64,000 nucleotides of DNA from JAHJQZ01 sp963676075 (GCA_963676075.2 CAXXNZ010000019.1:16909-80908); one strand, 5' to 3'; counted from the first letter of the stretch, positions 25,203 through 35,301 are shown. Notes: generated from the sequence alone by a model not told the origin. A program made the numbers and translations.

Positions 25203-27101
25203 ATGTGGTTTTGGCAGGCACTCATAATTAATCTGGCAATCACGGCGATTTTCGTCGCGAGTTGGCAGTATATCGGAGACTGGCTTGACCACCGGTTGGT
25301 GGCCGTACGCCGTGCAGCGTTCGGCGTTATCCTCGGCGCGTTTGCAACGGTTGCCATGATCTTCGCCGTTGAGCTCGGAAATGACGTAATCTTCGATTTC
25401 CGATTGTCTTTCTATGCGGTTGCCGGGCTATTTGGCGGACCTTTGGCTGCCGTCGTTTCTCTCGCGTTTGCCGCTGCGATGCGCGTCGCGCTGGGATATT
25501 CGGAAGCCCAAGGCGCGGAAGGACTTATGGCCGCTGCTGGTCTATGCGGCGTTGGCGGCCACTATCTGGCCTATAAAACGCTGAAACCGGTATTGTCGAT
25601 CGCGGCAGTGTCGATTGCCACTGCGCTCCTTGTCTGGACCTCATTCAGTGTCATTCCCGTCGACAGGCACCACGCGGAGATGGCTGTCGTTTTGCCGCAA
25701 GCCGTCGGCATCATCCTTGTGACAACATTCGTTCTGAGCTTTGTCATTTGCAATCGTCTGCAAAGGTCGGACGAGCGCCGACTTCTGGTTGCCGCACTAC
25801 GGCAGTCGCCGGACTATCAGTACGTCAAGGACAGGCGAGGCAGGTTCGTTCTTGCCAATCACAATCTCGCGCGTTTCGTCGGTCGGATTTCCACAGCTGA
25901 AATACTTGGAAAATCCAATTCAGAAGTCTCGGCCTATCCAGCTCAGGCTGATCGACTGCATGATAGTGAGCAGTACCTGATGAAAACAGGCAAGTCGGTC
26001 GTGGGTGAGGAGGAACCCTTCGTCAGATGGGACGGGAAGACTGTACTCTTATCAAGTTCGAAAACGCCTGTGTTCAGCGAAGACGGCCGTGTGATCGGGC
26101 TTGCCGTGACGTCCCGGGACGTTACCGAGCAGCGCCTTCTTGAAGCGGAAATAGAATACAATCGATCCATGCTGGACCTCGCCCTGTCGGAGATGTCGGA
26201 CGGGCTGGCGATGTTCGACGAGAGCGGTTTTCTGGTCCTGTGCAACGATCAGTTCAGAAGCAGCTTTCCGCGCACCGCTCATTCCATCACCGCGGGCATG
26301 CATTACAGGGATATTTTCCAGAGCCTTGCGTCAAACGATGAAGATCTCAACATGCCGGCGGATCCCGGCAATGACTGGATACAGGACTTTGTTGGATCCC
26401 TGAAGCAAGGCAAGGCGCGCGAAATCCCGCTGGGCAACGGGCACTGGCTGAGGATGAAAGGGCGCGTGACGACTGACGGCAAGACGATCGTTACGGTGAC
26501 CGATCTCACCGAAATGAAAATAGCCAACCAGGCGCTGCTGACCCTGACCGACCAACTCAAGGCGCTCGCCGCCACCGACGGGCTGACGGGTTTGATGAAC
26601 AGGCGGGAATTCGACGCCGCGCTCGAGAGAGAATTGCGCCGCTCGGAGCGCTCGAAGCTTCCGGTCAGCCTGCTGCTCATCGACGTCGATCACTTCAAGT
26701 CGTTCAACGACCTGTACGGCCATCTGGCCGGCGATGATTGCCTGCGGGCGATCAGTTCCTGCCTCAAGCAAACGCCACGACGCCCCGGGGATCTGGCGGC
26801 GCGATATGGCGGTGAAGAGTTCGTCATCATCCTGTCCGATACCGACCAGAAAGGCGCCTTCAGGGTGGCCGACGACCTGCGTCGCCGGATTGTCGACCTT
26901 TCGCTGATCCACGAAGGCAATGACTTCGGGGCCGTTACGGCGAGCATCGGCGTTGCCGCCTATGCTGCCGATGCAACCGGGCGCAATTCCGATGAGCTGC
27001 TGCAACGCGCCGACGACGCTTTGTATGAGGCCAAGGATTCGGGACGCAACAGCGTCGTTAGCTGGACGCCTTCGCGCCCGGCCGGCCGGGCGGCGAGCTG
27101 A
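25203..27101 (+). CDS. Membrane diguanylate cyclase with PAS domains
   Basis: 632 residues. Five to six N-terminal membrane helices (to ~residue 185) of the 5TM-LYT sensor type, including the AGLFGGPLAAVVSLAFAAAM segment; then two PAS-like domains (~200-320, ~325-440); then GGDEF. The active site is ARYGGEEFVIIL, and R-P-G-D five residues upstream gives the RxxD inhibitory I-site, so it should make c-di-GMP under product feedback. No EAL domain. A GC hairpin at 27245-27272 separates it from the convergent CatB-like gene. Confidence 0.92.
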   Translation: MWFWQALIINLAITAIFVASWQYIGDWLDHRLVAVRRAAFGVILGAFATVAMIFAVELGNDVIFDFRLSFYAVAGLFGGPLAAVVSLAFAAAMRVALGYSEAQGAEGLMAAAGLCGVGGHYLAYKTLKPVLSIAAVSIATALLVWTSFSVIPVDRHHAEMAVVLPQAVGIILVTTFVLSFVICNRLQRSDERRLLVAALRQSPDYQYVKDRRGRFVLANHNLARFVGRISTAEILGKSNSEVSAYPAQADRLHDSEQYLMKTGKSVVGEEEPFVRWDGKTVLLSSSKTPVFSEDGRVIGLAVTSRDVTEQRLLEAEIEYNRSMLDLALSEMSDGLAMFDESGFLVLCNDQFRSSFPRTAHSITAGMHYRDIFQSLASNDEDLNMPADPGNDWIQDFVGSLKQGKAREIPLGNGHWLRMKGRVTTDGKTIVTVTDLTEMKIANQALLTLTDQLKALAATDGLTGLMNRREFDAALERELRRSERSKLPVSLLLIDVDHFKSFNDLYGHLAGDDCLRAISSCLKQTPRRPGDLAARYGGEEFVIILSDTDQKGAFRVADDLRRRIVDLSLIHEGNDFGAVTASIGVAAYAADATGRNSDELLQRADDALYEAKDSGRNSVVSWTPSRPAGRAAS

Positions 27102-27244
27102 CCGGTATGACCGCCGCCTCGATCGACGAGACATTCGTCATCGGGATCGCCTCGTAGACGATGATCGTGCGCGCAGTGCTCGACATGCCGGAGCCTATCG
27201 GGTCAGGCGGTGGCGATCCGGGGGCTAGAAGACACGACGAATGC

Positions 27245-27272
27245 GCCCGCCCGCTTCGCAAAGCGGACGGGC
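27245..27272. terminator. Hairpin between convergent genes
   Basis: GCCCG plus CCGCTT (27245-27256) pairs with AAGCGG plus CGGGC (27261-27272) with one mismatch position. It can terminate both the cyclase (plus) and the acetyltransferase (minus); no strong T-run on either side. Confidence 0.55.
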
Positions 27273-27279
27273 GTCGGTG

Positions 27280-27906
27280 CTATTGCGCGCCGCGCCAGAA
27301 GGCGTGAAGCGCCGGGATATCGCCCGCTGTCAGAAGCGGCATGGCCGCTTCCAGCATGTCGAGATCCCAGTCCCACCACGCCATCTCGAGCAAGAGCGCA
27401 ATGGCGTCATCGTCGAAGCGCTTGCGGATCGGCTTGGCCGGGTTGCCACCGACGACGGTGTAGGGGGCGACGTCGCGGGTCACCAGGGCGCGTGTGCCGA
27501 TGACGGCGCCATGACCGATGATTACCCCCGGCATGACGATGGCTTCGCTGCCGATCCACACGTCATTGCCGATGACCGTGTCGCCGGCCTTGGCATATCC
27601 GTCCCGGGCGGCGGCGAATTCGGGTACCTCCTGCATGTAGTGGAACGGGAACGAGGACGCCCAGTCGTGCCGGTGGCCCTGATTGCCCGCCATGATGAAC
27701 GCGGCGCCGGAACCGATGGAACAGAAGCTGCCGACGATCAGCCTGTCGGCGCCCGCATCGGGCAGAAGATAGCGGGCGCATTCCTCGAAGCTGTGACCGT
27801 GATAATAGCCCGAATAATAGGAATAGCGGCCGACCGAGATGTTGGGATGGTTGACCTGCTCGACGAGCAGTTTGCCCTTGAAGGGGCTTTCGAAAAAGTT
27901 GGACAT
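27280..27906 (-). CDS. CatB-type (xenobiotic) O-acetyltransferase, left-handed beta helix
   Basis: 208 residues from the ATG complementary to 27904-27906. It starts SNFFESPFKGKLLVEQVNHP, has NISVGRYSYYSGYYHGHSFE, the catalytic-His region GNQGHRHDWASSFPF (His78), and hexapeptide repeats (VIGNDVWIGSEAIVMPGVII), all typical of type B chloramphenicol/virginiamycin acetyltransferases. It should acetylate a hydroxyl with acetyl-CoA; chromosomal CatB-like proteins may or may not give resistance. Alone on the minus strand. Confidence 0.9.
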   Translation of the reverse strand: MSNFFESPFKGKLLVEQVNHPNISVGRYSYYSGYYHGHSFEECARYLLPDAGADRLIVGSFCSIGSGAAFIMAGNQGHRHDWASSFPFHYMQEVPEFAAARDGYAKAGDTVIGNDVWIGSEAIVMPGVIIGHGAVIGTRALVTRDVAPYTVVGGNPAKPIRKRFDDDAIALLLEMAWWDWDLDMLEAAMPLLTAGDIPALHAFWRGAQ

Positions 27907-28009
27907 GATGTGAAACCTGCGTGCGCGGGAGCCTTGCGGCTGCCTGCTGTAGCCTTTCGGGCAGGAAATGCGCATACCAATTGATGGCGGCGCCCCGCCC
28001 GGCGAAAGG

Positions 28010-28044
28010 CGCATCGCAAACGGCCTGTCAGGCCAGGCGATGCG
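28010..28044. terminator. Two-tier hairpin between acetyltransferase genes
   Basis: CGCATCG (28010-28016) pairs with CGATGCG (28038-28044) and, inside, GGCCTG (28022-28027) pairs with CAGGCC (28029-28034). It lies between the GNAT gene's stop and the CatB start, both on the minus strand, so it may end GNAT transcription or sit in the CatB leader. Confidence 0.45.
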
Positions 28045-28168
28045 CGATGAAGCTGCTACAGCGTGTTGCGTTTTCACTCATGATGCGTTCGGCTAACAGG
28101 TGGCCGGATAGCTGTCAATTGGGCGATGCCGGGCGACTCGACCTCGCTGAGGCGATGCCGATTGCCGC

Positions 28169-28636
28169 TCATTTCCGTATACGAGACGAGGTCAGGGGCT
28201 TTCGCCAGGCGATTTCGGTGGGTAGCCAGCCGAGACGCTCGTATTGGCGGACCTGCGGCACATCGGGAAGGGCATCGGTCAATTCCACAACCGGCGCTTC
28301 AACATATCCGGTCCGCCGGTAATAGGCTCCGGCGCCTGTCGAAAACAGGTAGAGATATTTTGCACCGGCCGCGCGGGAAGCATCTTCGGCGAAGCGGGTT
28401 AGCTCCGCGCCAATGCCCGTGTTGCGGTGCAGAGGCAGAACGGAGAGGCTGCGCAACAACACCGCCGCGCAACCGAAACCCTCAATGCCGACTGTGCCTG
28501 TGATGGCGCCGTCGCCTTCGGCGACGAACCATGCCGTTCCGGGAGCCAGGATATCGTCGGTCTTGAGACCGCAAGCGGCGACGACCGATGTTATGGCTGT
28601 CAAGTCAGGTGCGCCAGCGCGGCGAACCAATGGCAT
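28169..28636 (-). CDS. GNAT N-acetyltransferase, ArsN2-like
   Basis: 155 residues. The layout LRRAGAPDLTAI..., LRSLSVLPLHRNTGIGAELT (motif A) and LYLFSTGAGAYYRRTGYVEA is that of the ArsN2/arsenic-cluster GNAT group, though no ars genes are present here. It lies 10 bases after carB in the same direction and may be read through from it. Substrate unknown. Confidence 0.8.
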   Translation of the reverse strand: MPLVRRAGAPDLTAITSVVAACGLKTDDILAPGTAWFVAEGDGAITGTVGIEGFGCAAVLLRSLSVLPLHRNTGIGAELTRFAEDASRAAGAKYLYLFSTGAGAYYRRTGYVEAPVVELTDALPDVPQVRQYERLGWLPTEIAWRKPLTSSRIRK

Positions 28637-28646
28637 TTCCTCAACC

Positions 28647-31600
28647 TCAGGCCTTGAAGTAGTCCTGCAACGCCTTGACGTGCAGGCTGTCGGCCTGCCA
28701 GGCGAGAATCCCCTCGATGGCGGCGATGGCGCCGGACACGGTGGTGTAATAGGGGATGCGGCCCAGAAGCGCGAAGCGGCGGATGTCGCGGCTGTCCGAG
28801 ACCGCCTTGGCGCCTTCGGTGGTGTTGATCACCACCTGCACGCCGCCGTTGCGGATCTCGTCGACGATATGCGGACGTCCTTCGAGCACCTTGTTGATCT
28901 TCTCGCAGGGGATGCCGACCTCGTCGAGATAGCGCTGGGTGCCGCCGGTTGCGATGATGCGGAACCCGGCTTCGGCGAGCTGGCGGATCGAGGGCGCGAT
29001 CCATTCCTTGTCGTCGTCGCGGACGGACACGAAAATGGTGCCTTCGCGCGGAATCTTGTTGCCGACCCCGAGCTGGGACTTGGCGAAGGCCAGGGCGTAA
29101 TCGGTGTCAAGACCGATGACCTCGCCGGTCGATTTCATTTCCGGACCGAGCAGGGTGTCAACGCCCGGGAAACGGGCGAACGGGAACACGGCTTCCTTGA
29201 TGGCGATATGTTCGAGCTTCTTTTCGGTCAGCCCGAACGAGGCCAGCGTCTCGCCGGCCATGATGCGCGCCGCGATCTTGGCGATCGGCTCGCCGATGAC
29301 CTTGGCGACGAACGGCACCGTGCGCGAGGCGCGCGGGTTGACCTCGAGGATATAAAGCGTGTCGTCCTTCAGGGCGAACTGCACGTTCATCAGCCCGCCG
29401 ACCTTGAGGGAAAGGGCGAGTTCGCGCGACTGGCGCTTTAGCTCGGCGATGATCTCGGGGCTGAGCGTATGCGGGGGCAGCGAACAGGCGCTGTCGCCGG
29501 AATGGATGCCTGCTTCCTCGATATGCTCCATGATGCCGCAAACGAACACGTCGGTGCCATCGCACAGGCAATCGACATCGATCTCGATGGCGTCGGTCAG
29601 ATAGCCGTCGAACAGCAGCGGGTTCTCGGCGAGAACGAAATTGATCTGGCCGGTCTTGTCATTGGGGTATTTCTGCCGGACTTCGGGCGGAACCAGCCCC
29701 GTCAGCGTGCCCTGGATATAGTCCTCGAACTGCTCGGCCGAGCGGACGATGGCCATGGCGCGGCCGCCGAGAACATAGGACGGGCGGATGACCAGCGGGA
29801 AGCCGAGCTTGTCGGCGACCATGCGGGCCTGTTCGAGCGAATAGGCGATGCCATTGCGCGGTTGGGTCAGGTCGAGATGGCCGATCAGCTTCATGAAGCG
29901 GTCGCGGTCCTCGGCCAGATCGATCATGTCGGGCTGGGTGCCGAGGATCGGCACGCCGGCTTCCTCGACGGCGTCGGCGAGGTTGAGCGGGGTCTGGCCG
30001 CCGAACTGGACGATGACGCCATGCAGCGTGCCGGCCTGCTTCTCGGTTTCAAGAATCTCGATGACGTCTTCCTCGGTCAGCGGCTCGAAATAGAGACGAT
30101 CCGAGGTGTCGTAGTCGGTCGAGACGGTTTCGGGATTGCAGTTGACCATGATGGTCTCATAGCCGGCATCATCGAGCGCAAAGGCAGCATGGCAGCAGCA
30201 ATAGTCGAACTCGATGCCCTGGCCGATACGGTTGGGGCCGCCGCCGAGAATGACGACCTTGTTTTTGTCGGACGGGCGCGCCTCGTCCTCGACGGTGCCG
30301 GCGAAGGGCACTTCATAGGTCGAGTACATATAGGCGGTGGGCGCGGCGAATTCGGCGGCGCAGGTGTCGATGCGCTTGTAGACCGGACGAACGCCGAGCG
30401 ACATGCGGGCGTGGCGGACTTCCTTGGCGGTACGGCCGGTCAGTTCGGCAAGACGCTTGTCGGAAAAGCCCATCGACTTGAGCAGGCGGAAGTTCTGCGC
30501 GTCGGCCGGCAGGTTGTGGTCGCGGACGCGGGCTTCCATGTCGATGATCGCGCGGATCTGCTCAAGGAACCACATGTCGATGCGGCAGGCCTGGTGAATA
30601 AACTCGTCGGTCATGCCGAGGCGCATGGCTTCGGCGACATAAAGCAGGCGGCTGGCGGTCGGCGTGCCGAGCGCGGCGCGGATGGCGTTCTTGTCGTCGC
30701 CTTCGCCGACCCCGGGAATGCCGATTTCGTTGAGCCCGGTCAGGCCGGTCTCGAGCGAGCGCAGGGCCTTTTGCAGCGATTCCGCAAAGGTGCGGCCGAT
30801 GGCCATGGCCTCGCCGACCGATTTCATAGAGGTGGTCAGGCGGTCGTCGGCGCCGGGAAATTTCTCAAAGGCGAACCGCGGAATCTTGGTAACGACATAG
30901 TCGATGGTCGGCTCGAAGCTCGCCGGGGTGGCGCCGCCGGTGATGTCGTTGTCCAGCTCGTCGAGCGTGTAGCCAACGGCAAGACGCGCCGCGACCTTGG
31001 CGATCGGGAAGCCGGTGGCCTTGGACGCAAGAGCGGACGAGCGCGACACGCGCGGGTTCATCTCGATGACGACCAGACGCCCGTCCTTGGGATTGACGGC
31101 GAACTGGACGTTGGAACCGCCGGTCTCGACGCCGATCTCGCGCAACACCGCGATCGAGGCATCGCGCATGATCTGGTATTCCTTGTCGGTCAGCGTCAGC
31201 GCCGGCGCGACGGTGATCGAATCGCCGGTGTGAACCCCCATCGGGTCGACGTTCTCGATCGAGCAGATGATGATGCAGTTGTCCTTCCTGTCGCGGACAA
31301 CCTCCATCTCGTATTCCTTCCAGCCGAGCACGGATTCCTCGACCAGAACCTCGTTGGTCGGGCTGGCGTCGACGCCGCGCTCGACGATCTCGAGATATTC
31401 CTCGCGGTTGTAGGCGATGCCGCCGCCGGTGCCGCCAAGCGTGAAGCTCGGGCGGATAATCGCTGGCAAGCCAATGTCATCGAGCGCCTGCAGCGCCTCG
31501 ATCATGTTGTGCGCCAGGCGCGATTTCGGCGTCTGCAACCCGATCTTGGCCATGGCCTCGCGGAACAGTTCGCGGTCCTCGGCCTTGTCGATGGCCTCGG

Positions 31601-31958
31601 CCTTGGCGCCGATCATCTCGACGCCGAACTGATCGAGCACACCCATCTTGCGAAGGCTCAGGGCGCAGTTGAGCGCCGTCTGGCCGCCCATGGTCGGCAG
31701 CAGCGCGTCCGGGCGTTCCTTCTCGATGATCTTGGCCACCACCTCGGGCGTGATCGGCTCGAGATAGGTCGCGTCGGCCATTTCCGGATCGGTCATGATC
31801 GTCGCCGGATTGGAATTGACCAGGATGACGCGATAGCCCTCGTCTCGGAGCGCCTTGCAGGCCTGTGTGCCGGAATAGTCGAATTCGCAGGCCTGTCCGA
31901 TGACGATGGGGCCGGCGCCGATGATGAGGATGGACTTGATGTCGGTGCGTTTGGGCAT
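28647..31958 (-). CDS. carB: Carbamoyl-phosphate synthase, large subunit
   Basis: 1103 residues, normal length. Makes carbamoyl phosphate from bicarbonate, two ATP and ammonia delivered by CarA, for arginine and pyrimidine synthesis. It opens PKRTDIKSILIIGAGPIVIG, the first ATP-grasp is around residues 130-330 (FTLGGTGGGIAYN), the oligomerisation domain follows, the second ATP-grasp is around 680-870 (RPSYVLGGRAMAIV), and the C-terminal MGS-like regulatory domain starts near 950. carA is not adjacent. A long antisense open frame across this gene is a GC artefact. Confidence 0.98.
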   Translation of the reverse strand: MPKRTDIKSILIIGAGPIVIGQACEFDYSGTQACKALRDEGYRVILVNSNPATIMTDPEMADATYLEPITPEVVAKIIEKERPDALLPTMGGQTALNCALSLRKMGVLDQFGVEMIGAKAEAIDKAEDRELFREAMAKIGLQTPKSRLAHNMIEALQALDDIGLPAIIRPSFTLGGTGGGIAYNREEYLEIVERGVDASPTNEVLVEESVLGWKEYEMEVVRDRKDNCIIICSIENVDPMGVHTGDSITVAPALTLTDKEYQIMRDASIAVLREIGVETGGSNVQFAVNPKDGRLVVIEMNPRVSRSSALASKATGFPIAKVAARLAVGYTLDELDNDITGGATPASFEPTIDYVVTKIPRFAFEKFPGADDRLTTSMKSVGEAMAIGRTFAESLQKALRSLETGLTGLNEIGIPGVGEGDDKNAIRAALGTPTASRLLYVAEAMRLGMTDEFIHQACRIDMWFLEQIRAIIDMEARVRDHNLPADAQNFRLLKSMGFSDKRLAELTGRTAKEVRHARMSLGVRPVYKRIDTCAAEFAAPTAYMYSTYEVPFAGTVEDEARPSDKNKVVILGGGPNRIGQGIEFDYCCCHAAFALDDAGYETIMVNCNPETVSTDYDTSDRLYFEPLTEEDVIEILETEKQAGTLHGVIVQFGGQTPLNLADAVEEAGVPILGTQPDMIDLAEDRDRFMKLIGHLDLTQPRNGIAYSLEQARMVADKLGFPLVIRPSYVLGGRAMAIVRSAEQFEDYIQGTLTGLVPPEVRQKYPNDKTGQINFVLAENPLLFDGYLTDAIEIDVDCLCDGTDVFVCGIMEHIEEAGIHSGDSACSLPPHTLSPEIIAELKRQSRELALSLKVGGLMNVQFALKDDTLYILEVNPRASRTVPFVAKVIGEPIAKIAARIMAGETLASFGLTEKKLEHIAIKEAVFPFARFPGVDTLLGPEMKSTGEVIGLDTDYALAFAKSQLGVGNKIPREGTIFVSVRDDDKEWIAPSIRQLAEAGFRIIATGGTQRYLDEVGIPCEKINKVLEGRPHIVDEIRNGGVQVVINTTEGAKAVSDSRDIRRFALLGRIPYYTTVSGAIAAIEGILAWQADSLHVKALQDYFKA

Positions 31959-32214
31959 GCTTCGGCTCTTTTTGGCGCGTCGCCGGAGATGGCCGGGCAG
32001 GGCTGCCGGGTCTCCGCGTGTTCGAGTCTTGAGGCTAAGTGGGCCTTATAGGGGTGCGCTCAAACGAAGGGAAGGGGGAAAGCGGGAAATGGCTGGCATT
32101 GTCCGGCGTGCCGGGCCGGCGCGCGATTGACAAGCTGGGGAAAGGACGGAATGTTCGCCCACCTAGACACGTCCCCCGCCCATTCGACGATCCGTTATCT
32201 GCGAGAGGCTCATC

Positions 32215-33057
32215 ATGACCAGCGCGCAACCCTTACTCACGCTTTCCGATGGCTACGCGATCCCGCAGCTCGGGTTTGGCGTGTGGCAACTCGACGAAGC
32301 CGATGCCGCCCCGGTGCTGGCCAAGGCCTTCGAGGTCGGGTTCCGCCATATCGACACGGCGCAGGCCTATGACAACGAGCGGCAAGTCGGCGCGGCGGTC
32401 AAGCGCTCCGGGCTCGACCGCGGCGAGATCTTCGTCACCTCCAAGCTGAGGACGTCCGAATACCCCACCGGCAAGGCGCGGCGCTCGCTTGAGCAGAGCC
32501 TTGAACGCTTGCAGCTCGATTATCTCGACCTGTTCCTGCTGCACTGGCCGGTGCCCGACCATGACGGGCTGTTCGTCGAGGCCTGGGGTGATCTGATCGC
32601 GGCGCAGGAGGACGGGCTGGTGCGCTCGATTGGCGTATCCAACTTCCTGCCCGATCACGTCGCGCGGCTCGTTACCGAAACCGGCGTGGCGCCGGCGATC
32701 AACCAGGTGGAGCTCCATCCGCGTTTCCAGCAGCGCGACCTGCGCGCGGCGATGGAAGAATACAAGGTTACCGTCGAGAGCTATTCCCCGCTCGGGCGCG
32801 GTGCCATGCTCGGGGAAGATGTGCTTGTCGACATCGCCAGGGCGCACGGCAAGAGCCCGGCCCAGGTGATCATCCACTGGCATTTGCAGGAGGGGCTGAT
32901 CGTTCTGCCCAAGACCAGCTCGGTCGAGCGTGTCAGCGAGAATTTCGATGTGTTCGATTTCGAGCTGAGCGCCGAAGAGATGGAGGCGATCAAAGCGCTC
33001 GACCGCGCCGACGGCAAAATCCTGTTCGACCCGCTCAAGATGAATTCGCTGTTTTAG
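32215..33057 (+). CDS. Aldo/keto reductase (2,5-diketo-D-gluconate reductase-like)
   Basis: 280 residues after GCGAGAGG. AKR tetrad Asp47, Tyr52, Lys77, His110 (HIDTAQAYDNE, VTSKLRT, LFLLHWPVP), and the NADP site LPKTSSVERVSEN. The fold, size and ending KMNSLF fit the DkgA/DkgB-type NADPH-dependent reductases. Its 3' end is followed by a RIME-like element and a GGDEF-EAL gene, beyond which lies a divergent copy of its own tail (35302-35361). Confidence 0.92.
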   Translation: MTSAQPLLTLSDGYAIPQLGFGVWQLDEADAAPVLAKAFEVGFRHIDTAQAYDNERQVGAAVKRSGLDRGEIFVTSKLRTSEYPTGKARRSLEQSLERLQLDYLDLFLLHWPVPDHDGLFVEAWGDLIAAQEDGLVRSIGVSNFLPDHVARLVTETGVAPAINQVELHPRFQQRDLRAAMEEYKVTVESYSPLGRGAMLGEDVLVDIARAHGKSPAQVIIHWHLQEGLIVLPKTSSVERVSENFDVFDFELSAEEMEAIKALDRADGKILFDPLKMNSLF

Positions 33058-33101
33058 GGGACACCATCTGGCAGCTGCCACCCCAAGCCGCATCAATCCG
33101 T

Positions 33102-33207
33102 CTAGAGCTTTTCAGTGTTTCTTGGAAACACCGAAAAGCCCGAAGTCTTTGTTTTGTCGCATTTCCGGACGGTGAACCGGTTTCCACTTGACCTGGAAAT
33201 GCTCTAG
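33102..33207. repeat. RIME-like palindromic intergenic element
   Basis: About 106 bases bounded by CTAGAGC (33102) and GCTCTAG (ending 33207), with internal stems such as AGTGTTTC/GAAACACC near 33113-33135 and the phrase TTTCCGGACGGTGAACCGG. Rhizobiales genomes carry many such TAGAGCATTTCC-type mosaic elements. The right end supplies the TAG stop codon (complement of 33204-33206) of the GGDEF-EAL gene. Confidence 0.75.
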
Positions 33208-35201
33208 GCTGACGCTCGAATTGCTGTTGTTTCCGAGGTGGGAAACTGCGCCAGGAATGGCGAGATGTCCGAGGCCGGCATGGGACGGCTAAACAGATAG
33301 CCCTGCACCAGGCGGCCACCGATTTCCTGCAAGGCATCCAGTTCAGACTGCTCCTCAATGCCCTCGGCAATGCAGTCGATGTCCATTTTCCGGCACATAT
33401 CGATCATGGTGCTGGCGACGATTCCGGAATTCTCCGGGGTTCCGAGTTTGGCGATGAAGCCGCGATCGATCTTGAGCTTGTCGGCGTGAATTTCGCCGAT
33501 GTGCTGGAAATTGGCATATCCGGTGCCGAAGTCATCAAGGGCGATATCCGATCCCAGAGCCCGGAGCCGGGTAATGGAGTCTCGCGCACGCTCGAAGTCG
33601 GCCATGATCGCGGTCTCGGTGACTTCAAAATCGATGCGGTCGGCCGGGAAGCCGCTTTCGCCGACAATCCTGCAAATGGTGTCGATGGTCTCCAGCGATA
33701 CCAGATCGCGTGCGGAAAGGTTGAACGAGAGCCGGATGTTGTCCGGCCAATCAACGGCATCGGCCAGCGAGGCCTTCAGGAGGAACGGGGTCAGGCGATC
33801 CATGACGCCGCAACGCTCCGCCGCGCGGATGAAATCGTCGGCGCGGACATTGCCGAGTTCCGGGTTCCGCCAGCGCGCCAGTGCTTCAAAGCCAACGATC
33901 GTGTTGTCAATTGAATCGACCAGCGGCTGGTATTCCATGTGCATTTCGGTTTCGAATGCGCTGGTCAACAGCTGTTGCTCGATTGTCTTGACCCTGTTGA
34001 GTTCGGAAACGAGTTTTCCGGAGAATATCTCCACCGCGCAGCTCCGCGATGCCTTTCCGCGATAAAGGGCAAAATCCGCCTGTTCGTACAGCTGGTGGGT
34101 CGTGGCTGTTGCCGCGTAACGCCGCGAAAAACCAACTGCCGCCGATAGCGAGACCTCGTTGCCGCCAACCCCGTAGCTTTGCTTTATCGCCGAACAGATC
34201 TCGCGACCGAGAGCTGCCATTTCCGCTCGACCAGTCGCGTTCTCGAGAACCAGGGCAAATTCGTCGCCCCCAAGCCTCGCGACAAACACCTCATTGCCAC
34301 AGGCCTTGCGAATCCTTTGCGCCACATCGGCGAGAAGGGCATCGCCGAAAACATGCCCGAACAGGTCGTTCACCTGCTTGAATCCATTCAGATCGACCAG
34401 ACCCAATGCGAGATTGTCATTGTCCTTGAACTTCAAGTCCAGGTGGCGCGTGAAGCTGCGTCTGTTGGGCAGCTTGGTCAGGAAATCCGTGTCGGCGGCA
34501 TTCATGGCTTCGTCATGCATGACCTGGAGCGCCATTCGCGCGCGGATTTCCCGTTCGATGGCCCGACGCATCAGGAAGGCCATGCCGATTGCGATAAAAG
34601 TCGTCGCAAGAGCGATATAGGCAAATTGGTCCTGTGCCTCTGGTCCGGCCTGCCCGGCAAGCGCGATCGCGGTCGCCAGCGAGATCGCAGAAACAGGCAG
34701 AATGACGCGCAAGCTCACGCCGGCCGTTGCCACCGCCATGGTCAGGAGCACGAAGTAGATGAGCTTGGGGACTTCCAGATGGATGAGGTGATAGGCAAGG
34801 ATGTTCGCGTAGGCCAAACCGAAGATCGTCAGTGCATAGATCTCAAGGCGAACCCTGCCTGCCGAGCGGGTGCGCAATTGATGCGACAGCACGAACCCAA
34901 CCACAGACGTTATGGCGGCTATTCCGCCAAGAACAAGGAAGTTTCCGAAGGGCTCATCGTTGTGGTGCAGAAAGACGACTACAGCGTAGTAAACCGCCGC
35001 AGGAAGAGTAAATCCGCGCAATATTGGCCGGAACGCCCTTGAATACTCTTCGTCGCCGATAATTCTGGCGCTATTTTCATCAGTGTTTTCATAGTCGCGC
35101 CAAGGTAGAATGCGCTGAAGCAGGTCAATAGCCTTTGCCCATGCAATCGAGATTCCGGGCGCCTTGTCGCTTTTGTCCTGGCTCTGCGTCCGAAACTTCA
35201 T
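33204..35201 (-). CDS. Membrane GGDEF-EAL dual-domain c-di-GMP enzyme
   Basis: 665 residues. About six N-terminal membrane helices (residues ~55-215), then GGDEF (VARLGGDEFALVL, intact; no RxxD I-site), then EAL with the metal and catalytic set: FEALARW, FNLSARDL, DFEVTETAIM, DDFGTGYAN, KIDRGFI, AEGIEEQSEL and GYLFSRPM. Both synthesis and hydrolysis of c-di-GMP are possible. The stop codon comes from the RIME-like element. The gene lies between an aldo/keto reductase and that reductase's displaced old tail. Confidence 0.93.
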   Translation of the reverse strand: MKFRTQSQDKSDKAPGISIAWAKAIDLLQRILPWRDYENTDENSARIIGDEEYSRAFRPILRGFTLPAAVYYAVVVFLHHNDEPFGNFLVLGGIAAITSVVGFVLSHQLRTRSAGRVRLEIYALTIFGLAYANILAYHLIHLEVPKLIYFVLLTMAVATAGVSLRVILPVSAISLATAIALAGQAGPEAQDQFAYIALATTFIAIGMAFLMRRAIEREIRARMALQVMHDEAMNAADTDFLTKLPNRRSFTRHLDLKFKDNDNLALGLVDLNGFKQVNDLFGHVFGDALLADVAQRIRKACGNEVFVARLGGDEFALVLENATGRAEMAALGREICSAIKQSYGVGGNEVSLSAAVGFSRRYAATATTHQLYEQADFALYRGKASRSCAVEIFSGKLVSELNRVKTIEQQLLTSAFETEMHMEYQPLVDSIDNTIVGFEALARWRNPELGNVRADDFIRAAERCGVMDRLTPFLLKASLADAVDWPDNIRLSFNLSARDLVSLETIDTICRIVGESGFPADRIDFEVTETAIMADFERARDSITRLRALGSDIALDDFGTGYANFQHIGEIHADKLKIDRGFIAKLGTPENSGIVASTMIDMCRKMDIDCIAEGIEEQSELDALQEIGGRLVQGYLFSRPMPASDISPFLAQFPTSETTAIRASA

Positions 35202-35301
35202 GCTTGCGTCATCTCTTGCCTCGATATCTCCTTTCTAGTCTGCAACGAGCCGGACTAATAAGTTGTTATTTTGGTCAATAGCTTGCGAGCATTCGAGGCG
35301 T

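Noticed and set aside
28040..28070. A possible carB tail fragment downstream of the GNAT gene
   Set aside because: The similarity to the carB ending is weak and interrupted; not distinguishable from chance.
29469..32051. A long plus-strand open frame opposite carB
   Set aside because: It is antisense to a perfectly conserved gene; high GC at third positions keeps the opposite strand open. Its translation shows low-complexity Gly/Asp/Val-rich sequence with no family features.
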